From: Paragemmobacter amnigenus
GTDB taxonomy: Bacteria; Pseudomonadota; Alphaproteobacteria; Rhodobacterales; Rhodobacteraceae
Assembly: GCF_009908265.2 (NCBI RefSeq)
Contig: NZ_JAAATX020000003.1
Coordinates: forward strand, 248,001-312,000
Length of the DNA stretch: 64,000 nucleotides
Reading direction: 5' to 3'
Positions 53,578 to 61,904 of this stretch are shown one piece after another. Positions within the stretch are counted from its first letter, which is position 1, and each line of letters begins with the position of its first letter. The notes under the pieces were generated by a model that searched no databases, was not told where the DNA came from, and saw only the letters and a program-made list of their open reading frames with translations. Both the position numbers and the translations under genes were made by a program.

Positions 53578-54579
53578 TCACATCACCTCGGACAGCTTCA
53601 CCACACGCCCCTCGGCCACCGACTTCACCGCAGCATCGGCCAGCGCCAGCGCGATCAGCCCGTCCTCACCCGAAGGCTCCGCCGCGCCCTTGCCGCCCAG
53701 CGCCGCGATGAAGGTCGCGATCTCGGCCGCATAGGCCTCGGTATAGCGCGTCATGAAGAAATCGTGCAGCGGCGGCCGCGTATAGCCCGCACCCGTGGCG
53801 ACCTCGATGGACACGGGGCGCTGGTTTTCCGCCGAAACCGCCCCCTTGGCCCCGTGCACCTCGATCCGCTGGTCATAGCCATAGGTCGCGCGGCGGCTGT
53901 TCGAAATCATCGCCTGCCTGCCCGACGCGGTCTTCAGCAGCACCTGCACGGAATCGAAATCCCCCGCCGTCCCGATGGCCGGATCGACCAGCACGGCGGC
54001 GGTTGCCACGACCTCGGTAATCTCTTCGCCCAGTAGGAAGCGCGCCATGTCGAAATCATGGATCGTCATGTCGCGGAAGATGCCGCCCGACCGCTTGATA
54101 TACTCGACCGGCGGCGCGCCGGGGTCGCGGCTGGTGATCACCACCATCTCCACCTCGCCCACGGTGCCCTTGTCGATCTCGGCCCGCACCGCGCGGAAAT
54201 GCGGGTCGAAGCGGCGGTTGAAACCCACCATCAGCGTCCCTTTGTGCGCCCGCACCACCTCGAGGCACTGCTTCACCCGCGCCAGCGACAGGTCGATCGG
54301 CTTTTCGCAGAACACCGCCTTGCCCGCCTTCACGAAGCGTTCGATCAGGTCGGCATGGGTATCGGTCGGCGTGCAGATCACCACCGCGTCGATATCCTTG
54401 GCCGACTCGATCGCCTCGATCGTGCGCACGTCGCAGCCATACTGGTCCGCAATCGCCTGCGCCGCGGCGGGCATGGCATCCGCCACCGCCACCAGCCTTG
54501 CATTCGCGTCGCCCGTCACCGCCTTTGCATGAACCTTGCCGATGCGCCCCGCGCCCAGCAGCCCGAACCTGATCGCCAT
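53578..54579 (-). CDS. iolG: myo-Inositol 2-dehydrogenase IolG (Gfo/Idh/MocA family)
   Basis: A 333-residue NAD-dependent dehydrogenase that oxidises myo-inositol to 2-keto-inositol. The Rossmann motif is GLLGAGRIGKVHAKAV; the catalytic EKP motif is in VFCEKPIDLS; SRDPGAPPVEYIKRSGGIFRDMTIHDFDMARFL carries the family catalytic Asp/His and is typical of IolG. AAGGAGTGAGG precedes ATG 54579. It follows the SDR gene after 35 bases; an IolR-type operator lies upstream of that pair. The wider family includes rhizopine MocA, so a related inositol could be the substrate. Confidence 0.9.
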   Translation of the reverse strand: MAIRFGLLGAGRIGKVHAKAVTGDANARLVAVADAMPAAAQAIADQYGCDVRTIEAIESAKDIDAVVICTPTDTHADLIERFVKAGKAVFCEKPIDLSLARVKQCLEVVRAHKGTLMVGFNRRFDPHFRAVRAEIDKGTVGEVEMVVITSRDPGAPPVEYIKRSGGIFRDMTIHDFDMARFLLGEEITEVVATAAVLVDPAIGTAGDFDSVQVLLKTASGRQAMISNSRRATYGYDQRIEVHGAKGAVSAENQRPVSIEVATGAGYTRPPLHDFFMTRYTEAYAAEIATFIAALGGKGAAEPSGEDGLIALALADAAVKSVAEGRVVKLSEVM

Positions 54580-54614
54580 TTGCCTCACTCCTTGTCTCTC
54601 CGGCCCGCAGGGGA

Positions 54615-55397
54615 TCACTCCCCGTAGGCACCATTCACATTCTGGTCGAAATCCACCATCGCGCCGGTCATCACGCCGGACTCCTCGGACAGCAGATAGG
54701 ACACCAGCCCCGCCACATGCGCGGGCTTCACCAGCATCCCGAAAGGTTGTGCCGCCTCGGCCTTGGCCAGCCAGTCATCCCCCGCGCCGTGGAACTGCCG
54801 CTGGATCGCGTCCTCGCCGGGCGTGTCCATCCAGCCCACATTCACCCCGTTCACGCGGATCCTGTGCGACCGCAGCGCATTGGCGCTGTTCTTGGTGATA
54901 TTGGCCAGCGCCGCCTTGCTGGCCGCATAACCGGCAAGGAAGGACTGCCCGCAATGGCTGCTCATCGTCACGATATTCACGGCCGATGCCGGATGCCCCG
55001 CCGCCACCGCCGCCTGCGCGAAACGCTGCAGCGCAAAGAAGGGCCCCTTGGCATTGGTATCCATCAACTCGTCCCACCCGTCCGGCGTGGTATCAAGGAT
55101 CGATCCCCGCACCGTGGACGCCGCCGCATTGACCAGCGCATTGACCGGCCCGAACCGCATCAGCGCCCGCTCGACCAGTTCCACCGCCTCGCCCGCATCC
55201 TTCATGTCGGCGGGCAGGAAGCGCACATCCGCCCCGCTTGCGCGCAAGCCTTCCGCCGCCGCCTCGCCCTTGGTGACATTGCGCCCCGAAATCACCAGCT
55301 TGCGGCACCCCTCCGCCACCAGCCGACGGGCAATTTCCAGCCCCAGACCCTGCGCCCCGCCAGTCACGACGGCCACGGTTTGCGAATGATCCGGCAT
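54615..55397 (-). CDS. Short-chain dehydrogenase/reductase with iolG
   Basis: A 260-residue classical SDR. The cofactor motif is TGGAQGLGLEIAR, the NAAA-type motif is VNAAAST, and the catalytic Ser is in VTMSSHCGQSF with YAASK four residues further. GGGGGGAG precedes ATG 55397. It is the first gene of an SDR-iolG pair with an IolR-type operator 33 bases upstream. It probably oxidises an inositol, a keto-inositol or a downstream sugar acid. The substrate is not known. Confidence 0.85.
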   Translation of the reverse strand: MPDHSQTVAVVTGGAQGLGLEIARRLVAEGCRKLVISGRNVTKGEAAAEGLRASGADVRFLPADMKDAGEAVELVERALMRFGPVNALVNAAASTVRGSILDTTPDGWDELMDTNAKGPFFALQRFAQAAVAAGHPASAVNIVTMSSHCGQSFLAGYAASKAALANITKNSANALRSHRIRVNGVNVGWMDTPGEDAIQRQFHGAGDDWLAKAEAAQPFGMLVKPAHVAGLVSYLLSEESGVMTGAMVDFDQNVNGAYGE

Positions 55398-55429
55398 GAC
55401 TCCCCCCATGGAACACCCAAGCCACCAAA

Positions 55430-55445
55430 CGGAACTTCTATTCCA
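55430..55445. promoter_or_regulatory. IolR-type operator 3 (GGAA-N6-TTCC) upstream of SDR-iolG
   Basis: CGGAACTTCTATTCCA contains GGAA-N6-TTCC and matches the two sites at 14.4 kb (TGGAACGTTCATTCCA, TGGAATATTCATTCCA). Extra half-sites TGGAAC (55409) and GTTCCA (near 55470) flank it. It is the third member of the family and ties iolG to the transporter operon. Confidence 0.7.
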
Positions 55446-55499
55446 TTTCCAAACAGCTTCAACCCGAATGTTCCACCCTGACGAGTTTCGTCACGCCCG

Positions 55500-56294
55500 T
55501 CAGACCAAGCCAAGCTCCGCGTCCGACGCGACGCGGTCATATTTGTCCTTCGGCGGCATCGGACGCCCCCGCCAATGCGGTTCGAAAACAAAGGAAGACC
55601 GCGCCCGCCCCTCGGGCAGCGCCCCGTTCCCCTTGCCAATGGCATAGTCGTAATAAAGCTTCACGATCTCTTCCGCCGTGACCTGCTGCGCGGCGGGATG
55701 GGCCAGACAGGCCGCCTTCCACCGTGCCACGCGGGCAAAGGCCGGATCGTCAGGCAAGGCAAACCCCTCATAATAGTCCAGAAACCAGAACCGCATCATC
55801 AGCGGCGTATAGACCGCCTCGGCCCAGCCGAACCGGTCGAACAGGAATACCCCGTCGGGATTGTGATGCCGCAGCATGTCATCCAGCCATGCATATTGGT
55901 CCAGAAGCGCCTGCCGCTTCGCCCCCGCCTGCGCGCGGTCGCGGTTCATCACGAAAGCATAGCCCGCGTTCCCGAATGGCCCCTCGCGCGAAATGAACAA
56001 CCGCTCCACTGCCCGCTCGTAAGGATCGGCCCGCGCCACCGGCACCTCCGGAAAGCGCTCCTCGAAATAGCGCATCAGGACAAGGCTCTCCTTCAGGATG
56101 CGCCCATCCTCCAGCTCCAGCACCGGCAGCGCGGTCGTCCCCCGCGTCTTGGCCAGCAGTGCCGGATCGCGCGGCGTCGTGATGTCCACCACCCGGAACT
56201 CCACCGCATCGCGCAGATCTTTCAGCGCCAGCAGGATTTCCACCCGCTGGGAAAAGGGGCAGACGGGGATGTGGTGGATGATGGGCTTGGTCAT
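55500..56294 (-). CDS. Glutathione S-transferase-like protein
   Basis: A 264-residue protein with an N-terminal thioredoxin-fold domain carrying a CPFSQR active site (HIPVCPFSQRVEILLAL), cis-Pro in TALPVLELEDGRIL and the glutathione-binding ESLVLMRYFEE. The C-terminal helical domain is longer than usual. The single Cys in CPF resembles omega-class or dehydroascorbate-reductase-type enzymes. The substrate is unknown. Its promoter would lie within or beside the hairpin array at 56333-56455. Confidence 0.85.
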   Translation of the reverse strand: MTKPIIHHIPVCPFSQRVEILLALKDLRDAVEFRVVDITTPRDPALLAKTRGTTALPVLELEDGRILKESLVLMRYFEERFPEVPVARADPYERAVERLFISREGPFGNAGYAFVMNRDRAQAGAKRQALLDQYAWLDDMLRHHNPDGVFLFDRFGWAEAVYTPLMMRFWFLDYYEGFALPDDPAFARVARWKAACLAHPAAQQVTAEEIVKLYYDYAIGKGNGALPEGRARSSFVFEPHWRGRPMPPKDKYDRVASDAELGLV

Positions 56295-56332
56295 GGCGTC
56301 CTCCGTGGCGGGGACATCATGCCCACCGCCTG

Positions 56333-56455
56333 CAACGATTTTCTAGCGAAAATCGTTGAAACGAAGATTCTGGCGAAGCTTCCGCCCGCCCCACCCGCAC
56401 GCCCCGATCCTTCGCCAGAAGGATCGCCCCCAAAATTCTTCGCAGAAGAATTTTG
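56333..56455. repeat. Array of four hairpins with TTC-TGGC-GAA loops, locus 1
   Basis: Four hairpins in 123 bases. H1 56333-56358: 11-base arms, loop TAGC. H2 56363-56382: 8-base arms, one mismatch, loop TGGC. H3 56405-56426: 9-base arms, loop GCCA. H4 56431-56455: 11-base arms, loop GCA. Stems differ, but each ends TTC before and begins GAA after the loop. H1 and H2 read TRGC on the plus strand; H3 and H4 read TGGC/TGC on the minus strand. H4 starts 2 bases past the permease stop. The same layout recurs at 63101-63215. Confidence 0.85.
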
Positions 56456-56457
56456 CC

Positions 56458-58965
56458 CTATTCCTGCGCCCGCAACACCTGCGCGGGCCTTGCCGCCAGC
56501 GGCCGCAGCGCGAACAAGAGCCCCGCCGCCATCGTGGCAAACACCCCCCCCGCCACGATCGCCACGGCCGAGACGGGTTCGAAGAAATACGTCCCCTCCA
56601 TCACCAGCACCATCACCGCCCATCCGGCCAGACCGCCCGCGACGATCGCCACGCCCCCCGCCGCCGCGCCCATCAGGGCAGAGCGCAAGGCAAAGCTGGC
56701 AAGGATCCGCCCCCGCGTCGCCCCCAGCGTCTTCATCACCGCCGCCTCGTAGACCCGCGCCCGCTCGCCCGCCGCCGCCGCGCCCACCAGCACGACAAAC
56801 CCCGTCACCAGCGTCGCCGCCGCCGCCCAGGCCGTCGCCGTCGCAATCGCCTCCAAGGCCTCGGTCACCCGCCCGATGGCATCGCGGATGCGGATCGCCG
56901 TCACATTGGGATAGGCCCGCGACACATCCCGCAGGATCGCCGCCTCTGCCTCCTCCTCGGCATAGACGGTGGAGATGAACGTATGCGGCGCGCCCTGCAG
57001 CGCGGCAGGGTTCATCGTCATCACAAACCCCATCCCCGCGCTGGAAAAATCCACCTGCCGGAAGGAGGTGATCGTCGCCGGAATGTCCCGCCCCAGCACA
57101 TTGACCACCAGCGCGTCCCCCAGCTTCAGCCCGATCTCCTCGGCCTCCTCGGCGGCAAAGGACACCTGCGCCTCACCCGCGTAATCCTTGGGCCACCACT
57201 CCCCTGCCACCACCTTTGCATTGGGCTGCGGTTCCTCGGAATAGGTGATGCCCCGATCCCCGCGCACCACCCAATGCTCGCCCGCCACCTCCTTCGCGGG
57301 CCGCCCGTTGATCTCGGTCAGCACGCCCCGCAACATCGGCGCGCTTTCCACCTTGGACACCTTAGGATCACCCTCCACCCGCGCCAGAAACCCTTCGATC
57401 TGGTCCGGCTGGATATCGACAAAGAAATAACTCGGCGCCCGCTCCGGCAAATCCGTCGCAATCGCCGCCCGCAGGTTGGCATCGATCTGCCCCACCGCCG
57501 CCAGCACCGACAGCCCCAGCCCCAGCGACAGCACCACCGCCCCCGCCTCTTCCCGCGGCCCCCCGATCGACGCCAGCGCCAACCGCAACGCCACCCGCCC
57601 GCGCGCCAGCCCCGCCCGCGCCGCCGCCCGCGCCGCCCGCCGCAAACCCCATGCCGCCAGCGCCAGCACCGCCAGCGCCGCCACCACGCCCCCCGCCGAT
57701 CCCAGCGTCAATTGCCACGTCCCCGAAAACCACACCGCGCCCCCGATCAGCAGCACCGCCAGCCCCGCAATCGCCACCAGATGCCGCGCCGCAGGCAAGC
57801 CCCCGCGCCCCGCCCCGCGATAGAGTGCCGCCGCCCGCACCCCTTCCGTCCGCGCCAAGGGCCAGAGCGTGAACAGGAACGCCGTCACCACCCCGTAAAA
57901 CGCCGCCTCGACCAAGGGCATCGGATATACCCCCACCTCCGCCGGAAAGGGCAAGGCCGCCTCGATCACCCCGCCAAACAGCACCGGCACCGCCGCGCCC
58001 AGCACAAGGCCCAGCGCCACACCCACCCCCGCCAGAACCGCAATCTGCAAAAGGTAGATGCGGAAAATCAGCCGCCCCTCCGCCCCCAGCGTCTTAAGCG
58101 TGGCAATCGTCGCAACCTTCCCCTCAAGATAGGCCCGCACCGCCGCCTGCACGCCCACGCCCCCCACGGCCAGACCCGCAATCCCCACGAGGATCAGGAA
58201 AGACCCGATCCGGTCCACGAACCGCTCCACCCCCGGCGCGGCGCGGCGGCTGTCCTGCCAGCGCATCCCCTTGTCGGCAAACTCCGCCTCGGCCCGCGCC
58301 TCCATAGCGGCAAGGTCCGTCCCCGCGGGCAGCACCAGCCGATACTCCGTCTCATAAAGCGACCCCGGCTCCAGCAGCCCCGACCCCGCCAGATCGGCCG
58401 TCCGAACGATGGTCCGCGGGCCCAGCGAAAAGCCGCCATTCGCACTGTCCGGCTCGCGCAGCAGCACCCCGCCCAGCCGGAATTCCTTCACCCCCATCCG
58501 GAACCGGTCACCCGGCGACAGCCCCAGCCGGTCCACCAGAACCTTGTCCATCACGGCACCGGGCACACCCCCCTCCGCCGCCAAAGCCCCCGGCAGATCG
58601 CCGCTTTCCAGAACCACCGACCCCAGCAGGGGATAGGCATCATCCACCCCCTTCACCTGCGTCAGCGCCGTCTCATCCCCCAGCACGACCATCGACCGGA
58701 AATCGACAACCTCGGAGAGACGTTCCGAAACCCCCTCCATCCACGCCCGCTCCGCCTCATCGGCAAAGCGATAGGTGAATTCCATCTGCGCATCCCCACC
58801 CAGCAGCACCGCGCCCTGATCGCTCAACCCCTGCTGGATCGACGCCCGCACCAACCCCACCGCGGCAATCGCCGCCACGCCCAGCGCAAGGCAGGCCAGA
58901 AACACCCGGAACCCGCGAAGCCCGCCCCGCAACTCCCGCCGCGCGATGCGCCATGCCAGACTCAC
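56458..58965 (-). CDS. FtsX-family ABC permease (YbbP-like)
   Basis: An 835-residue MacB/FtsX-type permease. One helix lies near the N-terminus (RGFRVFLACLALGVAAIAAVGL), then a large periplasmic domain, two groups of helices in the middle (duplicated permease) and three C-terminal helices. FtsX domains are at about 250-400 and 700-820. With the downstream ATPase partner it forms a YbbAP-type system, whose function is not well known; it may handle lipids or secondary metabolites. It overlaps the ATPase gene by four bases. Its TAG stop is part of a sequence shared with the hemC end. Confidence 0.9.
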   Translation of the reverse strand: MSLAWRIARRELRGGLRGFRVFLACLALGVAAIAAVGLVRASIQQGLSDQGAVLLGGDAQMEFTYRFADEAERAWMEGVSERLSEVVDFRSMVVLGDETALTQVKGVDDAYPLLGSVVLESGDLPGALAAEGGVPGAVMDKVLVDRLGLSPGDRFRMGVKEFRLGGVLLREPDSANGGFSLGPRTIVRTADLAGSGLLEPGSLYETEYRLVLPAGTDLAAMEARAEAEFADKGMRWQDSRRAAPGVERFVDRIGSFLILVGIAGLAVGGVGVQAAVRAYLEGKVATIATLKTLGAEGRLIFRIYLLQIAVLAGVGVALGLVLGAAVPVLFGGVIEAALPFPAEVGVYPMPLVEAAFYGVVTAFLFTLWPLARTEGVRAAALYRGAGRGGLPAARHLVAIAGLAVLLIGGAVWFSGTWQLTLGSAGGVVAALAVLALAAWGLRRAARAAARAGLARGRVALRLALASIGGPREEAGAVVLSLGLGLSVLAAVGQIDANLRAAIATDLPERAPSYFFVDIQPDQIEGFLARVEGDPKVSKVESAPMLRGVLTEINGRPAKEVAGEHWVVRGDRGITYSEEPQPNAKVVAGEWWPKDYAGEAQVSFAAEEAEEIGLKLGDALVVNVLGRDIPATITSFRQVDFSSAGMGFVMTMNPAALQGAPHTFISTVYAEEEAEAAILRDVSRAYPNVTAIRIRDAIGRVTEALEAIATATAWAAAATLVTGFVVLVGAAAAGERARVYEAAVMKTLGATRGRILASFALRSALMGAAAGGVAIVAGGLAGWAVMVLVMEGTYFFEPVSAVAIVAGGVFATMAAGLLFALRPLAARPAQVLRAQE

Positions 58966-59645
58966 GCCGCCACCTCCGGCGCGATCCGCCCATCCGCCAG
59001 CCGCACCACCCGGTCACAGCGCGCTGCCAGCTCCGGCGCATGGGTCACCAGAACCAGCGTCGCCCCGTGCCGGTCGCGCAAGCCGAACAGCAGCTCCATG
59101 ATCGCCGCCCCGTTCACCCCGTCCAAATTCCCAGTAGGCTCATCCGCCAGCAGGATCGCAGGCCGCGGCGCCGCCGCCCGCGCCAGCGCCACGCGCTGCT
59201 GCTCGCCCCCCGACATCTGGCTCGGGTAATGCCCCATCCGCGCGCCCAGACCCACGGCCACCAACTCCGCCTCTGCCCGCGCGAAAGCATCCGGCACCCC
59301 CATCAACTCCAAGGGCACCGCCACATTCTCCAAAGCCGTCATCGTGGGCATCAGATGAAAGGACTGGAACACCACCCCCATCTTCCCGCGCCGGAAGCGC
59401 GCCAGCCCGTCCTCGTCCATCGCCGTCAGGTCGTGGCCCAAGGCGCGCACCTCGCCCCCCGTGGCCCGCTCCAAGCCCCCCATCAGCATCAGAAGCGACG
59501 ACTTCCCCGATCCCGACGGCCCCACCAGCCCCACCGTCTCGCCCGCATGAACTTCCAGTGATATGCCTTTCAGGATATCGACCGGCCCCGCATTTCCAGC
59601 CAAAGTCAACCGCACATCCTTCAGCGCCAGAACCGTATCCGCCAT
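58962..59645 (-). CDS. ABC transporter ATPase (YbbA/LolD-like)
   Basis: A 227-residue ATPase of the MacB/LolD group. Walker A is GPSGSGKSS, the signature MSGGEQQRVALARA, Walker B ILLADEPTGNLD. It pairs with the FtsX-family permease. Its start codon (59645-59643) overlaps that of the divergent tesA gene (59644), so neither gene has its own leader between them. This close divergent pairing of tesA and ybbA is also known from Escherichia coli. Confidence 0.92.
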   Translation of the reverse strand: MADTVLALKDVRLTLAGNAGPVDILKGISLEVHAGETVGLVGPSGSGKSSLLMLMGGLERATGGEVRALGHDLTAMDEDGLARFRRGKMGVVFQSFHLMPTMTALENVAVPLELMGVPDAFARAEAELVAVGLGARMGHYPSQMSGGEQQRVALARAAAPRPAILLADEPTGNLDGVNGAAIMELLFGLRDRHGATLVLVTHAPELAARCDRVVRLADGRIAPEVAA

Positions 59646-60324
59646 GAAAATCGCCTTCCAACTGTCCAAAGCCAGATATGGCGCGCGCCGCAGGCTGCGC
59701 AACATCACATTGGCGTTGGCCCTCTGCCTCCCCGCCGCCGCGCAGGCAGAAACCACCATCGTGGCGCTGGGCGACAGCCTCACCGCAGGCTACGGCCTGC
59801 CCGAAGGTGACGGCCTCGTTCCCCAGATGCAAGCTTGGCTCACCGCCCAAGGGTCAGACATCACCCTCATCAATGCAGGCGTCTCCGGCGACACCTCGGC
59901 GGGCGGCCTCTCCCGCCTCGACTGGTCGCTGACCCCCGAAACCGACGCCCTCATCGTCACCTTGGGCGGCAACGACCTCCTGCGCGGCATCCAGCCATCC
60001 GAAACCCGCAGCAACATCGACAGTATCGTGAAACAGGCGACCGAGCGCGGCCTGAAAGTCCTGATCGTCCCGATGGAGGCGCCCGGCAATTTCGGCCCCG
60101 ACTACAAGGCCGACTTCGACGCCCTCTACCCCGCCATCGCCACCACCCACGGCGCGGCCATCACCCAACCCTTCTTCCGCCTCCTCGCCCCCGACGCCAC
60201 CGACCCGGGCCAGATCGCGGCCTTCATGCAACCCGACGGCCTGCACCCCAACAAGGACGGCGTGGCCGAAATCGTCGCCCGCCTCGGCCCCGCCGTGCTG
60301 GACCTCGCCAAGCCCACCCCCTGA
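59644..60324 (+). CDS. tesA: TesA-type SGNH esterase/thioesterase
   Basis: A 226-residue periplasmic SGNH hydrolase with a signal peptide (RRRLRNITLALALCLPAAAQA). The four blocks are visible: GDSLTAGYG (Ser), INAGVSGDTSAGG, TLGGNDLLRG (Asn) and PDGLHPNKDG (Asp and His). TesA enzymes hydrolyse acyl-CoA and esters and have lysophospholipase and protease I activity. It diverges from the YbbA-like ATPase with overlapping start codons. The mature enzyme length is normal. Confidence 0.92.
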   Translation: MKIAFQLSKARYGARRRLRNITLALALCLPAAAQAETTIVALGDSLTAGYGLPEGDGLVPQMQAWLTAQGSDITLINAGVSGDTSAGGLSRLDWSLTPETDALIVTLGGNDLLRGIQPSETRSNIDSIVKQATERGLKVLIVPMEAPGNFGPDYKADFDALYPAIATTHGAAITQPFFRLLAPDATDPGQIAAFMQPDGLHPNKDGVAEIVARLGPAVLDLAKPTP

Positions 60325-60337
60325 ACGCCGGGCAAGC

Positions 60338-60400
60338 CCCCCGGCTTCATCTCGGCCCAAATGCCCCGGGGGTCCGGGGGCAGCGCCCCCGGCGGCCTCC
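60338..60400 (-). repeat. Third copy of the dispersed GC-rich element
   Basis: Read on the minus strand, the core CCCCCGGGGCATTTGGG matches CCCCCGGGATATTTGGG of the two arms at 50.3 kb, and the following GATGAAG is like GGATGAAA there. It contains a CCGGGGGC/GCCCCCGG hairpin (about 60374-60392). It follows the tesA stop and probably acts as its terminator. Confidence 0.7.
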
Positions 60401-60405
60401 ACCCG

Positions 60406-60417
60406 CCCCCCCCCCCC
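60406..60417. repeat. Run of twelve C
   Basis: An uninterrupted 12-base C tract, 62 bases upstream of the next start. It could vary in length by slippage or be a sequencing artefact. Confidence 0.8.
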
Positions 60418-60479
60418 ACAACCCCCTTGCAACTCCCCCGCCCGCGTCCGATGACTCGGCGCACGACCGGAGCGCGCCC

Positions 60480-61904
60480 ATGTCCCTCATCCCCGCCCTG
60501 AAAACCCTGCTCGGTGACGCACACGTCCTCACCGGCCCCGACACCGCGCGCTACGCCCGTGACTGGATGGGCACCTACGAAGGCATCCCCCTCGCCGTCG
60601 CCCGCCCCGCCAACACCGCCGAAGTGGCCGCCACCGTCAAACTCGCCGCCGACCACGGCATCCCCGTCATCCCCGTCTCCGGCAACACGGGCCTCACGGG
60701 GGCCACCTACACCGAAGGTGGCCTGCTGCTGTCCACCGAACGCCTGAACCGTATCCGCGAGATCCGCCCCGCCTCGCGCATCGCCATCGTCGAGGCAGGC
60801 GTCATCCTCTCCACCCTCCACGACGCCGCAGAAACCCACGGCCTCTACTTCCCGCTCTGGTTCGGCGCGCGCGGCTCCGCCATGATCGGCGGCGTGCTCT
60901 CCACCAATGCAGGCGGCTCCAACGTCCTGCGCTACGGCTCCACCCGCGCGCTCTGTCTGGGGCTCGAAGTCGTCCTCCCCGACGGCCGCATCCTCGACCT
61001 CATGTCGGAACTCCACAAGGACAACTCCGGCTACGACCTGAAAAACCTTTTCATCGGTGCCGAGGGCACGCTCGGCATCATAACCGCCGCCGTGATGAAA
61101 CTCGTCCCCGCCCCCCTTGCCCATGCCACCGCCACGCTGGCCGTCCGCTCTCTCCCCGACGCGCTCACGCTCCTCAACCGCCTTCAGGCCGCGACCGGAG
61201 GGTTGGTGGAAGCCTTCGAATACATGCCCGCCGATTACATGCGCCGCCTCGTCGCCATCCGCCCCGACATCGGCCGCCCCTTCGCCACCCCCCATGACAC
61301 GACGATCCTCGTCGAACTCGCCGCCACCGCGCCCGCCCTTGCCACCCCCGCGCCCGACGGCACCGTCCCGCTGGCCGACCTGCTCGAATCCACCCTTGCC
61401 GACCTCATGGAAGACGGCCTCGTCCTCGACGCCACCATCGCCCGCTCCACCGCCCAGCGCAGCGCCATGTGGGCGCGGCGCGAGGCGGCGGCAGAAATCG
61501 GCGCCGCCGTCAAACCCATGATCGACAGCGACATCGCCGTCCCGCTGGACAAGGTTGCCACCTTCCTCGACCGCATCACCCCCCGCCTCGCCACCATCGC
61601 TCCGGGGGCCGATACCGTGACCGTGGCCCATCTGGGCGACGGCAACCTTCATTTCTCGGTCTATCCGGGCGACCCGTCGAAAGACCTCTACGACCGCGTC
61701 ATCACCGCGATCGAGGATATCGTGCAGGACCTCGGCGGCTCCTTCTCGGCCGAACACGGGGTGGGTCTGTCCAAGCTCAACTCCATGTCCCGCCGCAAGG
61801 ACCCCGTCGCGCTCGACCTCATGCGGACGATCAAATCCGCCATCGACCCCGCAGGCCTGATGAACCCCGGCAAGGTGATCCCCCCGAAAGACGCCAGAAA
61901 ATGA
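60480..61904 (+). CDS. FAD-linked oxidase, GlcD/D-lactate dehydrogenase type
   Basis: A 474-residue FAD-binding oxidoreductase of the FAD-linked oxidase C family. The FAD-binding PCMH domain has VIPVSGNTGLTGATYTEGGLLLS, IGGVLSTNAGGSNVLRYG and FIGAEGTLGIITAAVMKL; the C-terminal part has VTVAHLGDGNLHFSV and FSAEHGVGLSKL. Relatives oxidise glycolate, D-lactate or D-2-hydroxyglutarate. GGAG lies seven bases before ATG 60480. There are no glcE or glcF genes beside it, so a D-2-hydroxyacid dehydrogenase acting alone is likely. It overlaps the MFS gene by four bases. Confidence 0.9.
   Translation: MSLIPALKTLLGDAHVLTGPDTARYARDWMGTYEGIPLAVARPANTAEVAATVKLAADHGIPVIPVSGNTGLTGATYTEGGLLLSTERLNRIREIRPASRIAIVEAGVILSTLHDAAETHGLYFPLWFGARGSAMIGGVLSTNAGGSNVLRYGSTRALCLGLEVVLPDGRILDLMSELHKDNSGYDLKNLFIGAEGTLGIITAAVMKLVPAPLAHATATLAVRSLPDALTLLNRLQAATGGLVEAFEYMPADYMRRLVAIRPDIGRPFATPHDTTILVELAATAPALATPAPDGTVPLADLLESTLADLMEDGLVLDATIARSTAQRSAMWARREAAAEIGAAVKPMIDSDIAVPLDKVATFLDRITPRLATIAPGADTVTVAHLGDGNLHFSVYPGDPSKDLYDRVITAIEDIVQDLGGSFSAEHGVGLSKLNSMSRRKDPVALDLMRTIKSAIDPAGLMNPGKVIPPKDARK

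Noticed and set aside
56356-59229. 957-codon open frame on the plus strand opposite the ABC permease and ATPase
   Set aside because: Pro/Arg/His/Gln-rich antisense frame without any motif; both minus-strand proteins have clear domains.
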